NCBI GenBank assembly: GCA_017612655.1
Contig: JAGAFM010000102.1
Coordinates: forward strand, 1-20,749
Direction: 5' to 3'
DNA: 20,749 nt
Source of the DNA: Clostridia bacterium
GTDB lineage: Bacteria; Bacillota; Clostridia; Oscillospirales; CAG-272
The notes under the pieces are model-generated. The model was not told the origin of the DNA. It worked only from the letters and a program-made list of their open reading frames with translations, and did not search any database. The translations under genes were made by a program, and so were the position numbers. This document shows, one piece after another, positions 7,523 through 14,994 of the stretch (positions are counted from its first letter, which is position 1; every line of letters begins with the position of its first letter).

Positions 7523-8746
7523 TTACTGTTCGCCGTAATGGCCATACATCAGAGACGGCGGAAGGGTGGCGCCTTCTCCCTGGTCGTCCGGGAACGGAGT
7601 CAGATCGTCGTTTTCCACCAGCTTCCGCTCCTCCTCCTCGGAGAAATCGGGAATCTTGAAATTCTCTCCGTGATTGAGGGCACTTCTCCATCCGAGGATT
7701 CCGGTCGCGGACATGGCAACCCCTTTGTAGACATCGAAGAATACAGGCTTGCCGTGTGCAAAGCAATCGACCATGTTCTGGACAATCCAGAAATCTCCGC
7801 CTCCGTGCCCCGCGTTGATAGCTTCTTTGGCTTTCTCACCCCAGTAATCCAGATCGGGTTCCAGATAATTCTCGCACTCCACAACAGATTCCGGCTTCGT
7901 ATAGTCTTCATAGAACAGGCGGACTTTTCCCTGAGTGTCGCCGTAGCCGTTCCACTCGATCGAGGCGATGTCTCCGCAAATGCGGTAGCGGGAGCGGGAG
8001 GCCATTGCAGTGCATCCCGTAAAGCTTGCGATCATGCCGTTGTCCATTTCGCAGAACATCCGTCCGATTCCGTCATCGTTCGGGCGGAAGTCGCGAATCT
8101 TCTCCAGCAAATTAGAGTGGGCGGCGCGGGCGGAAACGTATTTCGGCATGGAATTGGTGATGTACATCAGGGGCCCCATCGCATGGGTCACGTAGTAGGT
8201 TCGAGGCATCCAGGCCCTCCAGTGGTACTTGTAAGGCGTCAGTTCCTGCAACATTTCGATCGGGCCGGAATGGTTGTACTCGCCTTCCGCATAGAGGAAG
8301 GTTCCGAGCGCGCCGGAGTCCGCGATCCGCTTCATTTCCAGATTCTTGGTGCTGAAAGGATAATTCTCCGCGATGATGTATTTTCTGCCGGTGCGTTCCA
8401 CACAGCGTACCAGATCTACGCAACCCTTGAGCGTCGCGGCTGAGGTGCATTCCGAAACAACGTCCATTCCAGCTTCCATCGCACGGATGGCGTACTCCGC
8501 GTGCTGATGGAAATAGTTGGCGAGAAACACCGCGTTCATTCCCGTTTTCAAACCGTACTCCAAGAAAGAGTCAAAATCCGGGAAGAATTCAACATTGTCA
8601 ACGTCCTCGACGCGCGCCAGCTTGTCGGCCTGCTTATCGCAGATCGCAACGAGCCTGATTTCATCCGGATCCCGGTGTGCGATCGACCGGATGTAGCTGT
8701 TTCCACGCCAAGCGCCGAACATCCCGATTTTGATGGTTTTTTCCAT
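7523..8746 (-). CDS. Divergent Gfo/Idh/MocA-family oxidoreductase (EKP motif replaced by ECT)
   Basis: 407 residues from ATG 8746, 8 nt after GCGAGG; a longer upstream reading would run through the promoter and is rejected. The N-terminal Rossmann fold is recognisable: IKIGMFGAWRG (G8-x-x-G11-x-x-x-G15), then LVAICD, then NAVFLANYFHQHAEYAIRAMEAGMDVVSE. At the place of the usual Glu-Lys-Pro motif it reads E99-C100-T101, so the lysine that normally contacts substrate and nicotinamide is missing. The C-terminal half has THAMGPLMYITNS where the canonical family has a GGG..D.G.H block, and AGHGGGDFWIVQNMVDCF near the end. It is best read as a distinct subfamily, possibly with altered or lost dehydrogenase chemistry. 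It has its own promoter and terminator and is divergent from the DUF4234 gene. The NAD(P) fold is confident; the reaction is unknown. Confidence 0.82.
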   Translation of the reverse strand: MEKTIKIGMFGAWRGNSYIRSIAHRDPDEIRLVAICDKQADKLARVEDVDNVEFFPDFDSFLEYGLKTGMNAVFLANYFHQHAEYAIRAMEAGMDVVSECTSAATLKGCVDLVRCVERTGRKYIIAENYPFSTKNLEMKRIADSGALGTFLYAEGEYNHSGPIEMLQELTPYKYHWRAWMPRTYYVTHAMGPLMYITNSMPKYVSARAAHSNLLEKIRDFRPNDDGIGRMFCEMDNGMIASFTGCTAMASRSRYRICGDIASIEWNGYGDTQGKVRLFYEDYTKPESVVECENYLEPDLDYWGEKAKEAINAGHGGGDFWIVQNMVDCFAHGKPVFFDVYKGVAMSATGILGWRSALNHGENFKIPDFSEEEERKLVENDDLTPFPDDQGEGATLPPSLMYGHYGEQ

Positions 8747-8804
8747 AATCACAACCTCGCTTCCTATGTTTTTCGGGAAGTACACCCCCGTTTTTTTCGA
8801 AAGC

Positions 8805-8833
8805 ATTGTACAACCGAAGCCCTTCTTTGTCAA
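8805..8833 (-). promoter_or_regulatory. Sigma-A promoter of the divergent Gfo/Idh/MocA gene
   Basis: Minus strand: TTGACA (8833-8828), 17-bp spacer, TACAAT (8810-8805). The ATG at 8746 lies 58 nt downstream of the -10 box. A TTTCGAAA palindrome (8795-8802) lies directly after the -10 box, where a repressor could bind. Confidence 0.8.
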
Positions 8834-8923
8834 TAGTTTTTCCAGAAAGGCCGTCCGTTTGTCTTCGATTTCCTGCTGCGCTTTCTGAGCATAATTAGAC
8901 ATTCGTTCCAAAACGAAAAACAG

Positions 8924-8952
8924 TTGCCAACTGCGAACTGATGTGCTATAAT
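8924..8952 (+). promoter_or_regulatory. Sigma-A promoter of the DUF4234 gene
   Basis: TTGCCA (8924-8929), 17-bp spacer, perfect TATAAT (8947-8952). The ATG at 9013 is 60 nt downstream. It is divergent from the promoter at 8805-8833. Confidence 0.8.
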
Positions 8953-9012
8953 AACGATGGACTCCTCAACCGACTCAATCGGCAAAAAAACTTTGAAAGG
9001 CAGGAAACGTCC

Positions 9013-9420
9013 ATGTTGAAAACAAACCGCGGATTCTGGAAGGTCTTCTTTCTGACACTGATCACCTTCGGCATTTACTCCTGGTACATGATCCACAAGA
9101 TGTCACAGGAAGCAAATCTCGTGGATCCGAACGGAAAGAAAGTGGGAGGACTCGTCGCCTTCATTCTTCTTTCCCTCATCACCTTCGGCATTTACGCTCT
9201 CTACTGGAACTACAAAGTCTGCAACAAGTTTGCCGCAAATGTCAGAGCCGGTGGAACCGAGCCGAAATTCGACGGAAGCAAATATCTGCTCTGGGCCCTT
9301 CTCGGATCCCTTATCATCATTGGCCCGATCGTCGCTTTCGTCAAGGAACTCCATCTTTGGAACGACTCGAACAAGGTCTACAACGCGCAGAATTTCCCGG
9401 AAGGTCAGCCCGCGACCTAA
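9013..9420 (+). CDS. DUF4234-type small membrane protein
   Basis: 135 residues from ATG 9013, the first Met after the promoter, with GGCAGGAAA as a modest ribosome binding site. Three hydrophobic segments are visible at about 7-27, 44-70 and 93-116. The first two share the repeated block LITFGIYSWYM and LITFGIYALYWNYKV, the hallmark of DUF4234/'GIY-LYW' membrane proteins, which occur widely in Bacillota with unknown function. A polar loop, NLVDPNGKKVGG, separates the repeated helices, and a short hydrophilic tail follows the last one. The gene is monocistronic, with its own promoter and a strong terminator. No catalytic motif is seen and no function can be assigned. Confidence 0.78.
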   Translation: MLKTNRGFWKVFFLTLITFGIYSWYMIHKMSQEANLVDPNGKKVGGLVAFILLSLITFGIYALYWNYKVCNKFAANVRAGGTEPKFDGSKYLLWALLGSLIIIGPIVAFVKELHLWNDSNKVYNAQNFPEGQPAT

Positions 9421-9474
9421 GGTCTGCCTATCCCGGAAAATCATTCCGTCAGATTCGACAATTTCCCGGTCCCG

Positions 9475-9504
9475 CCGCCCTGAAAAATCAGGGCGGTTAT
9501 TTTT
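9475..9504 (+). terminator. Rho-independent terminator after the DUF4234 gene
   Basis: A perfect 9-bp stem CCGCCCTGA/TCAGGGCGG (9475-9483 with 9488-9496), AAAA loop, then TTATTTTT. Confidence 0.92.
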
Positions 9505-9513
9505 GAAAAAGGC

Positions 9514-9543
9514 TTGAAGTCGCCGGGCCTTTTGTGTTATACT
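9514..9543 (+). promoter_or_regulatory. Sigma-A promoter of the sugar oxidoreductase/isomerase cluster
   Basis: TTGAAG (9514-9519), 18-bp spacer, TATACT (9538-9543). The ATG at 9619 is 75 nt downstream. The promoter begins right after the preceding terminator. Confidence 0.65.
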
Positions 9544-9618
9544 ACACTCGCGGTATGATGGGAAATTTTGAAACGTCATTCCAGCCGAATGAAAAACAAC
9601 TTTACGGAGGAGTTTGCC

Positions 9619-10713
9619 ATGGAAGAAAGAAAAATCAAGATCGGTATTATCGGTTGCGGCGGTATCGCCAACGGGAAACACATGCCCGCCCTCAAGTCCC
9701 TTCCGGACGTTGAGATGGTAGCATTCTGCGACCTGATCGAAGAGCGCGCAGTCACTGCTGCCGCGAAGTACGGCATTCCCGGCGCGAAAGTCTACACCGA
9801 TTACAAGGAACTTCTGAAAGACGACAGCATCGAAGTCGTCCATGTCCTGACCCCGAACCGCGCACACAGCTTCATCACCGTCGACGCACTCGACGCAGGC
9901 AAACACGTTATGTGCGAAAAGCCGATGGCAATCAACTCCGCCGAAGCTCAGAAAATGCTCGACGCTGCCAAGCGCAACAACAAGCTTCTGACAATCGGCT
10001 CCCAGAACCGGCAGCGTCCCGAAGCGCTCTACCTGAAGAAGGAAGCGGAAGTCGGCACCTTCGGCGAGATCTACTTTGCAAGAGCAACCGCTCTGCGCCG
10101 CCGCGCCGTTCCCACCTGGGGCGTTTTCATCAATGAGTACGAACAGGGCGGCGGTCCGCTCATCGACATCGGAACGCACTCCCTCGACCTCACGCTGTGG
10201 GTCATGAACAACTACAAGCCGAAGTACTGCGTCGGCACCTCCTACCACAAGCTCAACAATCTGGCGGTTGAAGATCAGGGCAACGCATGGGGCCCGTGGG
10301 ATCCTTCCAAGTACACCGCCGAAGATTCCGCATTCGGATTCATCGTCATGGAGAACGGCGCGACCATTATTCTCGAGTCCTCCTGGGCGATCAACCTGCG
10401 CAACACAACCGAGGCCGTTACGACGGTTGCCGGCACAAAGGCAGGCGGCGATATGCTCGACGGCGTCACCATCAACGGCGTCCGCAACGGCAGGCAGTAC
10501 ATCCTCAAGCCGGACCTTCATGCAGGCGGCGCGGCCTTCTTCGAAGGAATCTCCGATGACAACCCCTCCAACCGCGAAGCAAGAGTCTGGATCAACGCCG
10601 TCAAGAACGGAACGGAACTGTTTGTCAAACCGGAGCAGGCATTTGTCGTCACCCAGATTCTGGAAGGCATCTACGAGTCCGCAAAGACCGGCAAGCCCTA
10701 CTACTTCAACTGA
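9619..10713 (+). CDS. Gfo/Idh/MocA-family NAD(P)-dependent sugar oxidoreductase
   Basis: 364 residues; ATG 9619 is 8 nt after ACGGAGG. Canonical family layout: dinucleotide loop GIIGCGGIAN (residues 9-18), substrate/cofactor motif C-E100-K101-P102, and the catalytic block GGPLIDIGTHSLD, where D183 and H187 are the usual proton-transfer pair. Members oxidise or reduce a hydroxyl of a sugar, inositol or glycoside using NAD(P) in the cytosol. It opens a same-strand set with a TIM-barrel isomerase and a second Gfo/Idh/MocA enzyme, an arrangement common in inositol or unusual sugar catabolism. A GC-rich hairpin follows it, so read-through to the isomerase may be partial. The substrate cannot be named from the sequence. 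Confidence 0.92.
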   Translation: MEERKIKIGIIGCGGIANGKHMPALKSLPDVEMVAFCDLIEERAVTAAAKYGIPGAKVYTDYKELLKDDSIEVVHVLTPNRAHSFITVDALDAGKHVMCEKPMAINSAEAQKMLDAAKRNNKLLTIGSQNRQRPEALYLKKEAEVGTFGEIYFARATALRRRAVPTWGVFINEYEQGGGPLIDIGTHSLDLTLWVMNNYKPKYCVGTSYHKLNNLAVEDQGNAWGPWDPSKYTAEDSAFGFIVMENGATIILESSWAINLRNTTEAVTTVAGTKAGGDMLDGVTINGVRNGRQYILKPDLHAGGAAFFEGISDDNPSNREARVWINAVKNGTELFVKPEQAFVVTQILEGIYESAKTGKPYYFN

Positions 10714-10757
10714 GACATCCAAGGCGAAACACACTGAACTCCGATTCTTACCGGTGT

Positions 10758-10787
10758 CAAACCGCCCTGCCCCGGCCGGGCGGTTTG
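10758..10787 (+). terminator. Probable terminator or attenuator after the first canonical Gfo/Idh/MocA gene
   Basis: A perfect 10-bp stem CAAACCGCCC/GGGCGGTTTG (10758-10767 with 10778-10787) with a 10-nt GC-rich loop. The only T run is inside the stem and no U tract follows, so termination may be incomplete. I found no good promoter between it and the next gene, which favours read-through. Confidence 0.55.
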
Positions 10788-10862
10788 CTCCGGCAGCCGT
10801 TTCCTTTCCCGGGTCACGCGGCCCGACAATCCGAAACAAATTGATGAAAGGTGCAAAACGAT

Positions 10863-11831
10863 ATGGAACTCGGCGTACTTACCAATCTGTATGCTTCCAA
10901 GTCGCTGGATGAGACCCTTGCACTCCTTTCCGGCCTCGGCGTAACCATGGCGGAAATCGGATGCGGCGGCTATCCCGGCAAAGCGCACTGCGACCCGAAA
11001 GAGCTCCTTTCCGATCCCGCAAAACTGGAAGCTTTCAAGGAAACCTTCCGGAAATACAACATGAAGATTTCCTGCCTCTCCTGCCACGGCAACCCCGTGC
11101 ACCCGAACAAGGAAATCGCGAAATGCTTCCACGACGATTTCATCGACGCGATTCTGCTCGCGGAAAAGCTCGGCATCGACACGATCGTCGGGTTCTCCGG
11201 ATGCCCCGGAGACTCCCCCGACGCAAAATACCCGAACTGGGTCACCTGCGCATGGCCGGACGACTATCTGCAGATCGTCGAATGGCAGTGGAACGAGATC
11301 CTGATTCCCTACTGGAAAGAAACCGCGGCATTCGCGAAGGCGCACGGCGTGACCAAGATCGCCTTTGAAATGCATCCCGGTTTCTGCGTGTACAACCCCG
11401 AGACTCTCATGAAGATCCGGGAGGCCGTCGGCGACGTCATCGGCGCCAACTTCGATCCTTCCCACCTGATTTGGCAGGGGATCGAGCCGGCTGCCGCCAT
11501 CCGGTACCTGGGCAAGGCCATCTATCACTTCCATGCGAAAGACACCAAGATCGACAAGTACAACACCGCCAAGATCGGCGTGCTGGACTACAAGCACTAC
11601 AGCGACGAACTGAACCGCAGCTGGGTCTTCCGCGCATGCGGATACGGAAACGACGCCTCCTACTGGAAGGAAATCGTCTCCGCTCTCCGTCTCGTCGGTT
11701 ACGACAAGGTTATGAGCATCGAGCACGAAGACAGTCTGATGAGCATCGACGAAGGTCTGACCAAGGCCGTCGAGTTCCTCAAGCCGATTCTCATGTACGA
11801 CCCGAAACCGACAACCATGGGGTGGGCATAA
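10863..11831 (+). CDS. Sugar isomerase/epimerase, xylose-isomerase-like TIM barrel (AP endonuclease 2 superfamily)
   Basis: 322 residues from ATG 10863. An AAAGG lies 11 nt upstream, somewhat distant; a GTG at 10851 is the alternative but has no spaced ribosome binding site. The metal-site residues of the IolE/IolI/xylose-isomerase-like barrel appear in order: FEMHPG (E169, H171), NFDPSHLIWQG (D198, H201), YHFHAKD (H222, H224) and SIEHED (E287 or E289). The N-terminal strand MAEIGCGGYPGK and ISCLSCHGNP also fit the fold. Such proteins bind a divalent metal and isomerise, epimerise, dehydrate or cleave keto sugars and inositols. The position between two Gfo/Idh/MocA dehydrogenases suggests it acts on an oxidised (keto) intermediate made by one of them. 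The fold is confident; the exact reaction is unknown. Confidence 0.9.
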   Translation: MELGVLTNLYASKSLDETLALLSGLGVTMAEIGCGGYPGKAHCDPKELLSDPAKLEAFKETFRKYNMKISCLSCHGNPVHPNKEIAKCFHDDFIDAILLAEKLGIDTIVGFSGCPGDSPDAKYPNWVTCAWPDDYLQIVEWQWNEILIPYWKETAAFAKAHGVTKIAFEMHPGFCVYNPETLMKIREAVGDVIGANFDPSHLIWQGIEPAAAIRYLGKAIYHFHAKDTKIDKYNTAKIGVLDYKHYSDELNRSWVFRACGYGNDASYWKEIVSALRLVGYDKVMSIEHEDSLMSIDEGLTKAVEFLKPILMYDPKPTTMGWA

Positions 11832-11889
11832 GCAACTTCCCTTCTGCCCACGGTCTATGACCCATAAAAAGACCTAGAAAGGCATTTTC

Positions 11890-12936
11890 ATGAAGAAACA
11901 GATCGCCGTCATCGGTTATGGCGGCCAGGGCGCGTGGCACTGCAACTGGGCAAAGAAAAGCGACGTTGTTTCTCTGGCCGGAATCTACGATATCAAGCCC
12001 GAAAGGTGCGAAATTGCCGAAGAGAACGGAATTCACGCCTACGATTCGCTGAATTCGGTCCTCAAGGACCCTCTGGTGGACATTGTGGTCTGCGCCACGA
12101 CCAACGACGCGCACAAGGACATCGTCATCCGTTCCCTGCTGGCGGGTAAGGACGTCATCTGCGAGAAGCCCGTTTCCCTCAACGTGGCGGACTTTGATGA
12201 GATGTGCGCCGTCGCAAAGGAAACCGGAAGACACTTCACGGTTCATCAGAACCGCAGATGGGACGTCGACTTTCTCGCCATGCGCTCCATCATTCAGAGC
12301 GGAGAGATCGGTGAGGTCCTCAACATCGAATCGAGAATTCAGGGTTCCCGCGGGATTCCCTCCGACTGGAGATGCCACAAGCCTTTCGGCGGCGGTATGA
12401 TCTACGACTGGGGCGTTCACCTGATCGACCAGATGCTGCAGCTGATTCCCGAGCCGGTTGTTTCACTGTACTGCCAGCTGACCCACATCACGACGGATGA
12501 AGTGGACGACGGATTCCATATCCACCTGATCTTCGAATCCGGAAAGACCGCGTCTCTGGAAATCGGAACCTACAACTTCCTCGCGATGCCCCGCTTCTAC
12601 ATGCAGTGCAGAAACGGCACCGCCCTTCTGGAAGACTGGCAGCGGCCCTGCAAAGTCGCTAAGCTGAAGGCCTGGAACGAAAAAGAAATTCTGCCCGTCC
12701 AGACAGCGGCCGGCATCACCAAAACCATGGCGCCGCGCGACGAAATCACCCTGGACTACTACGAAATCCCCCGCCCCGCATCCGACGTGCACGACTTCTA
12801 CCGGAACTTCTCCGCGTCGATCGACGGGAAGGAAGAACAGCTGATCAAGCTCGAGGAAGTCCGCCGCGTTCTCACCGTGATGGAAGCCTGCTTCGAATCC
12901 GCGGAAACCGGCGAAGTGATTCTCAGAACCTTCTGA
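11890..12936 (+). CDS. Gfo/Idh/MocA-family NAD(P)-dependent sugar oxidoreductase (second canonical copy)
   Basis: 348 residues; ATG 11890 is 7 nt after AAAGG. Features in order: dinucleotide loop AVIGYGGQGAWH, CEKP (E92-K93-P94), VHQNRRWDVDF, and FGGGMIYDWGVHLID with D173 and H177 in the catalytic positions. VHQNRRWD is frequent in the branch acting on sugars and inositols. It is only distantly related to the copy at 9619, so it probably catalyses a different step. The gap to the isomerase gene is 58 nt with no terminator, so the two are likely co-transcribed. It ends at a bidirectional terminator facing the Na/Pi transporter gene. Confidence 0.92.
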   Translation: MKKQIAVIGYGGQGAWHCNWAKKSDVVSLAGIYDIKPERCEIAEENGIHAYDSLNSVLKDPLVDIVVCATTNDAHKDIVIRSLLAGKDVICEKPVSLNVADFDEMCAVAKETGRHFTVHQNRRWDVDFLAMRSIIQSGEIGEVLNIESRIQGSRGIPSDWRCHKPFGGGMIYDWGVHLIDQMLQLIPEPVVSLYCQLTHITTDEVDDGFHIHLIFESGKTASLEIGTYNFLAMPRFYMQCRNGTALLEDWQRPCKVAKLKAWNEKEILPVQTAAGITKTMAPRDEITLDYYEIPRPASDVHDFYRNFSASIDGKEEQLIKLEEVRRVLTVMEACFESAETGEVILRTF

Positions 12937-12972
12937 GGTTTGCCGTTTTCCTTTTCTCCAAAACAGAAAAAA

Positions 12973-13009
12973 CCCGGAATTCCGACTCTGGAGTTCCGGG
13001 TATTTGTTT
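12973..13009. terminator. Bidirectional terminator between convergent genes
   Basis: A 12-bp stem with one G-T pair (12973-12984 with 12991-13002) and a 6-nt loop. On the plus strand it is followed by ATTTGTTT. On the minus strand the complementary run of A's upstream (12961-12972) supplies a T tract for the Na/Pi transporter gene. Confidence 0.88.
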
Positions 13010-13022
13010 GCATGTTGTTTTT

Positions 13023-14771
13023 TCAGAAATTGAATTCTTTCGAGTAAGATTCGAACAATTCCTCGAATTCCTTGGTGTTTGCGCTCTTAAGCTGTCCGAG
13101 ATACCGGTGCGTGTCGAACTCGTCGGAATTCAGCTCGATCATCGCAGCCGCGATGTTGGAGCAGTGATCGGAAACGCGTTCGAAATTGGACAGCAGGTCG
13201 TTAAGGACGAATCCCATCGGGATCGTACACTCTCCCTTCCGGACGCGCTCAGTGTGATTGAGTTTCGACCGGTCGCACAGCTCGTCAATCAGATCCTCGA
13301 GCGGTTCGACTGTTTTGGCGGCGTCCAGATCCGACGAAAGGAACGCATCGATGGTGATCTGAACAATCCGGGTCACCGCGGCGGAAATCGCCCGCATTTC
13401 GTTCTTCGCGTTTTCGGAAAACTCGAGTCCTTTGTCCCGAATCTCCCGGGCACTCTCCGAAATGTTTTCCGCATGATCGGAGATTCGTTCGAAATCCGAT
13501 AGAGTATGTAGAAAAATAGAAACATCGCGGTTCTGCTCTGCGGTCAGTTCATGTCCGGTCAGCCGGGAGAGATACGTTCCGAGGGAGTCCTCGTAGCGAT
13601 CGATGCTGTTTTCAAGCGTTGAGACCTGATCAAAGGCTTCCTGCCGGTACTGCGCCAGAAGTGTCATGGAGGTATCCAGAGACAGCTTCGACTTTTTCGC
13701 CATCTCGAAAATCGCGGTGCGGCTCTGTTCCACGGCAAGCGCCGGGTGCGAGAGGAACATATCTTCCAGTACCGGACCGTCTTCCTCGGTCCGTTTCTTT
13801 TCCCTAACCAGAGAGATCACCAGCGCCTCGATGATGTCCGTGAACGGAAACAGAAGGAGAACCATAGCAAGCCGGAGAAAACTGTTCACAATTGCGATTA
13901 CGAACGGATCCGCAGTCAGAGAGAGAAAAGTGAAGGAGAAGAGTGCGTCGAGAATGTAGAAGACGGAGGAACAGGCCATAACGGAAAGGACCGTGGTTGC
14001 AGGATAGATCAGAGCGGCCCTTCTACCGTCCGTGGTCGCACCGATCGAGGAAAGCAGGACCGGAATCGATGCGCCGATCGCGACTCCCATAAGAAGAGGA
14101 AGCGCTGATCCAATCGAAATTGACCCGGACACTGAAAGTGCCTGAATAATACCGACCGCAGCGGATGCTGACTGCAGAACACCCGTAAAGAGGAAGCCGA
14201 CGATGACAGCAAGAATCGGATTGTTCAGGGAAACAAGGAACGTCTGGAATGCTTCCAGTTCAGCCAAAGAGCTGACCGAGTTCGACATGGTGCTCATCCC
14301 GAGCATCAGCACCGTGAAGCCCATGAGGATGCTCCCGATCTGCTTCACCTGCTGCCCCTTGAGGAAGAAGGCCAGAATGATTCCGACCACGCCGACGAAG
14401 TAAGTGATATTGGAAGAGGAGAAATAAACGCCGACGGCTCCGCCGCCTTCAATATAGTTCAGACAGATAATCCAGCCCGTGATGCTGGTTCCCAGAATCG
14501 CTCCGAGAATCACGCTGACCGCCTGTTTTAGCTTCATCATCTTGGAGTTGACGAAACCGACCGCCATGACGGACGTCGCAGCGGACGACTGGATCACTGC
14601 CGTGACCCCGGTTCCGAGCAGAACTCCCTTGAGCGTGGTGCTGGACAGCCGGTACAGCAGGACTTCCAGCCGGTTCCCCGCCACCTTCTTCAGGCCGTCT
14701 CCCATCAGTTTCATTCCGAACAGGAACAGTGCGATCCCGCCGAACAGCTTGATGATCTGCGGAATGATCAA
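13023..14771 (-). CDS. Na/Pi cotransporter (NptA/PNaS family) with C-terminal PhoU-like domain
   Basis: 582 residues from a TTG start at 14771. The start is set by GAGGTGA (14783-14777) five bases upstream and by the family's usual beginning, a few residues before FGGIALFLFGMKLMGDGL. An ATG at 14795 adds eight residues, but it would lie only about three bases after the predicted transcription start and has a poor ribosome binding site. The two inverted-repeat QSS motifs of the family are present: TAVIQSSAATS (Q61) and GVLQSASAAVG (Q200). Roughly eight hydrophobic segments span residues 1-320. A helical PhoU-like tail (about 345-560) carries DFERISDHAENI and NFERVSDHCSNI. It imports phosphate with sodium across the cytoplasmic membrane. 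It is divergent from a PhoB/PhoR-type pair and shares its regulatory region, so control by phosphate is likely. Confidence 0.92.
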   Translation of the reverse strand: MIIPQIIKLFGGIALFLFGMKLMGDGLKKVAGNRLEVLLYRLSSTTLKGVLLGTGVTAVIQSSAATSVMAVGFVNSKMMKLKQAVSVILGAILGTSITGWIICLNYIEGGGAVGVYFSSSNITYFVGVVGIILAFFLKGQQVKQIGSILMGFTVLMLGMSTMSNSVSSLAELEAFQTFLVSLNNPILAVIVGFLFTGVLQSASAAVGIIQALSVSGSISIGSALPLLMGVAIGASIPVLLSSIGATTDGRRAALIYPATTVLSVMACSSVFYILDALFSFTFLSLTADPFVIAIVNSFLRLAMVLLLFPFTDIIEALVISLVREKKRTEEDGPVLEDMFLSHPALAVEQSRTAIFEMAKKSKLSLDTSMTLLAQYRQEAFDQVSTLENSIDRYEDSLGTYLSRLTGHELTAEQNRDVSIFLHTLSDFERISDHAENISESAREIRDKGLEFSENAKNEMRAISAAVTRIVQITIDAFLSSDLDAAKTVEPLEDLIDELCDRSKLNHTERVRKGECTIPMGFVLNDLLSNFERVSDHCSNIAAAMIELNSDEFDTHRYLGQLKSANTKEFEELFESYSKEFNF

Positions 14772-14776
14772 ACGCC

Positions 14777-14783
14777 TCACCTC
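14777..14783 (-). promoter_or_regulatory. Strong Shine-Dalgarno that fixes the TTG start of the Na/Pi transporter gene
   Basis: Minus-strand GAGGTGA, five bases before TTG 14771. It lies inside the longer ORF that begins at ATG 14795, which argues that the eight extra residues are not translated. Confidence 0.6.
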
Positions 14784-14804
14784 TTTTTCTCCCATTTTCC
14801 ACTT

Positions 14805-14834
14805 ATATTATCCGGGATTCATCTTAAATGTGAA
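14805..14834 (-). promoter_or_regulatory. Candidate promoter of the Na/Pi transporter gene
   Basis: Minus strand: TTCACA (14834-14829), 18-bp spacer, TAATAT (14810-14805). The -35 box is imperfect, as expected for an activator-dependent promoter, and the TTAAC repeats lie immediately upstream of it. Confidence 0.5.
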
Positions 14835-14863
14835 ACCATGACTGTGTTAAATTCAGGTTAAAT
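14823..14863. promoter_or_regulatory. Candidate Pho box (TTAAC direct repeats, 11-bp spacing)
   Basis: GTTAAAT occurs at 14846-14852 and again at 14857-14863, exactly 11 bases apart; a related CTTAAAT lies at 14823-14829. On the minus strand this reads TTTAAC-N5-TTTAAC, the spacing known for PhoP boxes of Firmicutes (TTAACA-like hexamers about one helical turn apart). It sits just upstream of the transporter -35 box and between that gene and the two-component pair. Binding by the adjacent regulator is inferred. Confidence 0.5.
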
Positions 14864-14926
14864 CTGGAATTTGACCGGGTCCCCGGTCTGAGTCTCCGCA
14901 TTTTTGGGGATTTCATCGGAAACCGC

Positions 14927-14955
14927 TTTACATTTTCGCCGATCTGTGGTAGACT
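14927..14955 (+). promoter_or_regulatory. Sigma-A promoter of the two-component operon
   Basis: TTTACA (14927-14932), 17-bp spacer, TAGACT (14950-14955). The TTG start of the regulator is 39 nt downstream of the -10 box. Confidence 0.65.
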
Positions 14956-14994
14956 TTTTCCGTATCAGAAGATCATTGCGGGAGGTGAGAATCC

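Noticed and set aside
8747..8911. 55-codon N-terminal extension of the minus-strand Gfo/Idh/MocA gene
   Set aside because: It would run through the TTGACA-N17-TACAAT promoter, and the protein fold starts at IKIGMFG directly after the ATG at 8746, which has its own ribosome binding site.
9103..10839. 578-codon minus-strand ORF
   Set aside because: It lies opposite the DUF4234 and first canonical Gfo/Idh/MocA genes, runs through a strong terminator and a promoter, and has no family features. It reflects codon bias in a GC-rich genome.
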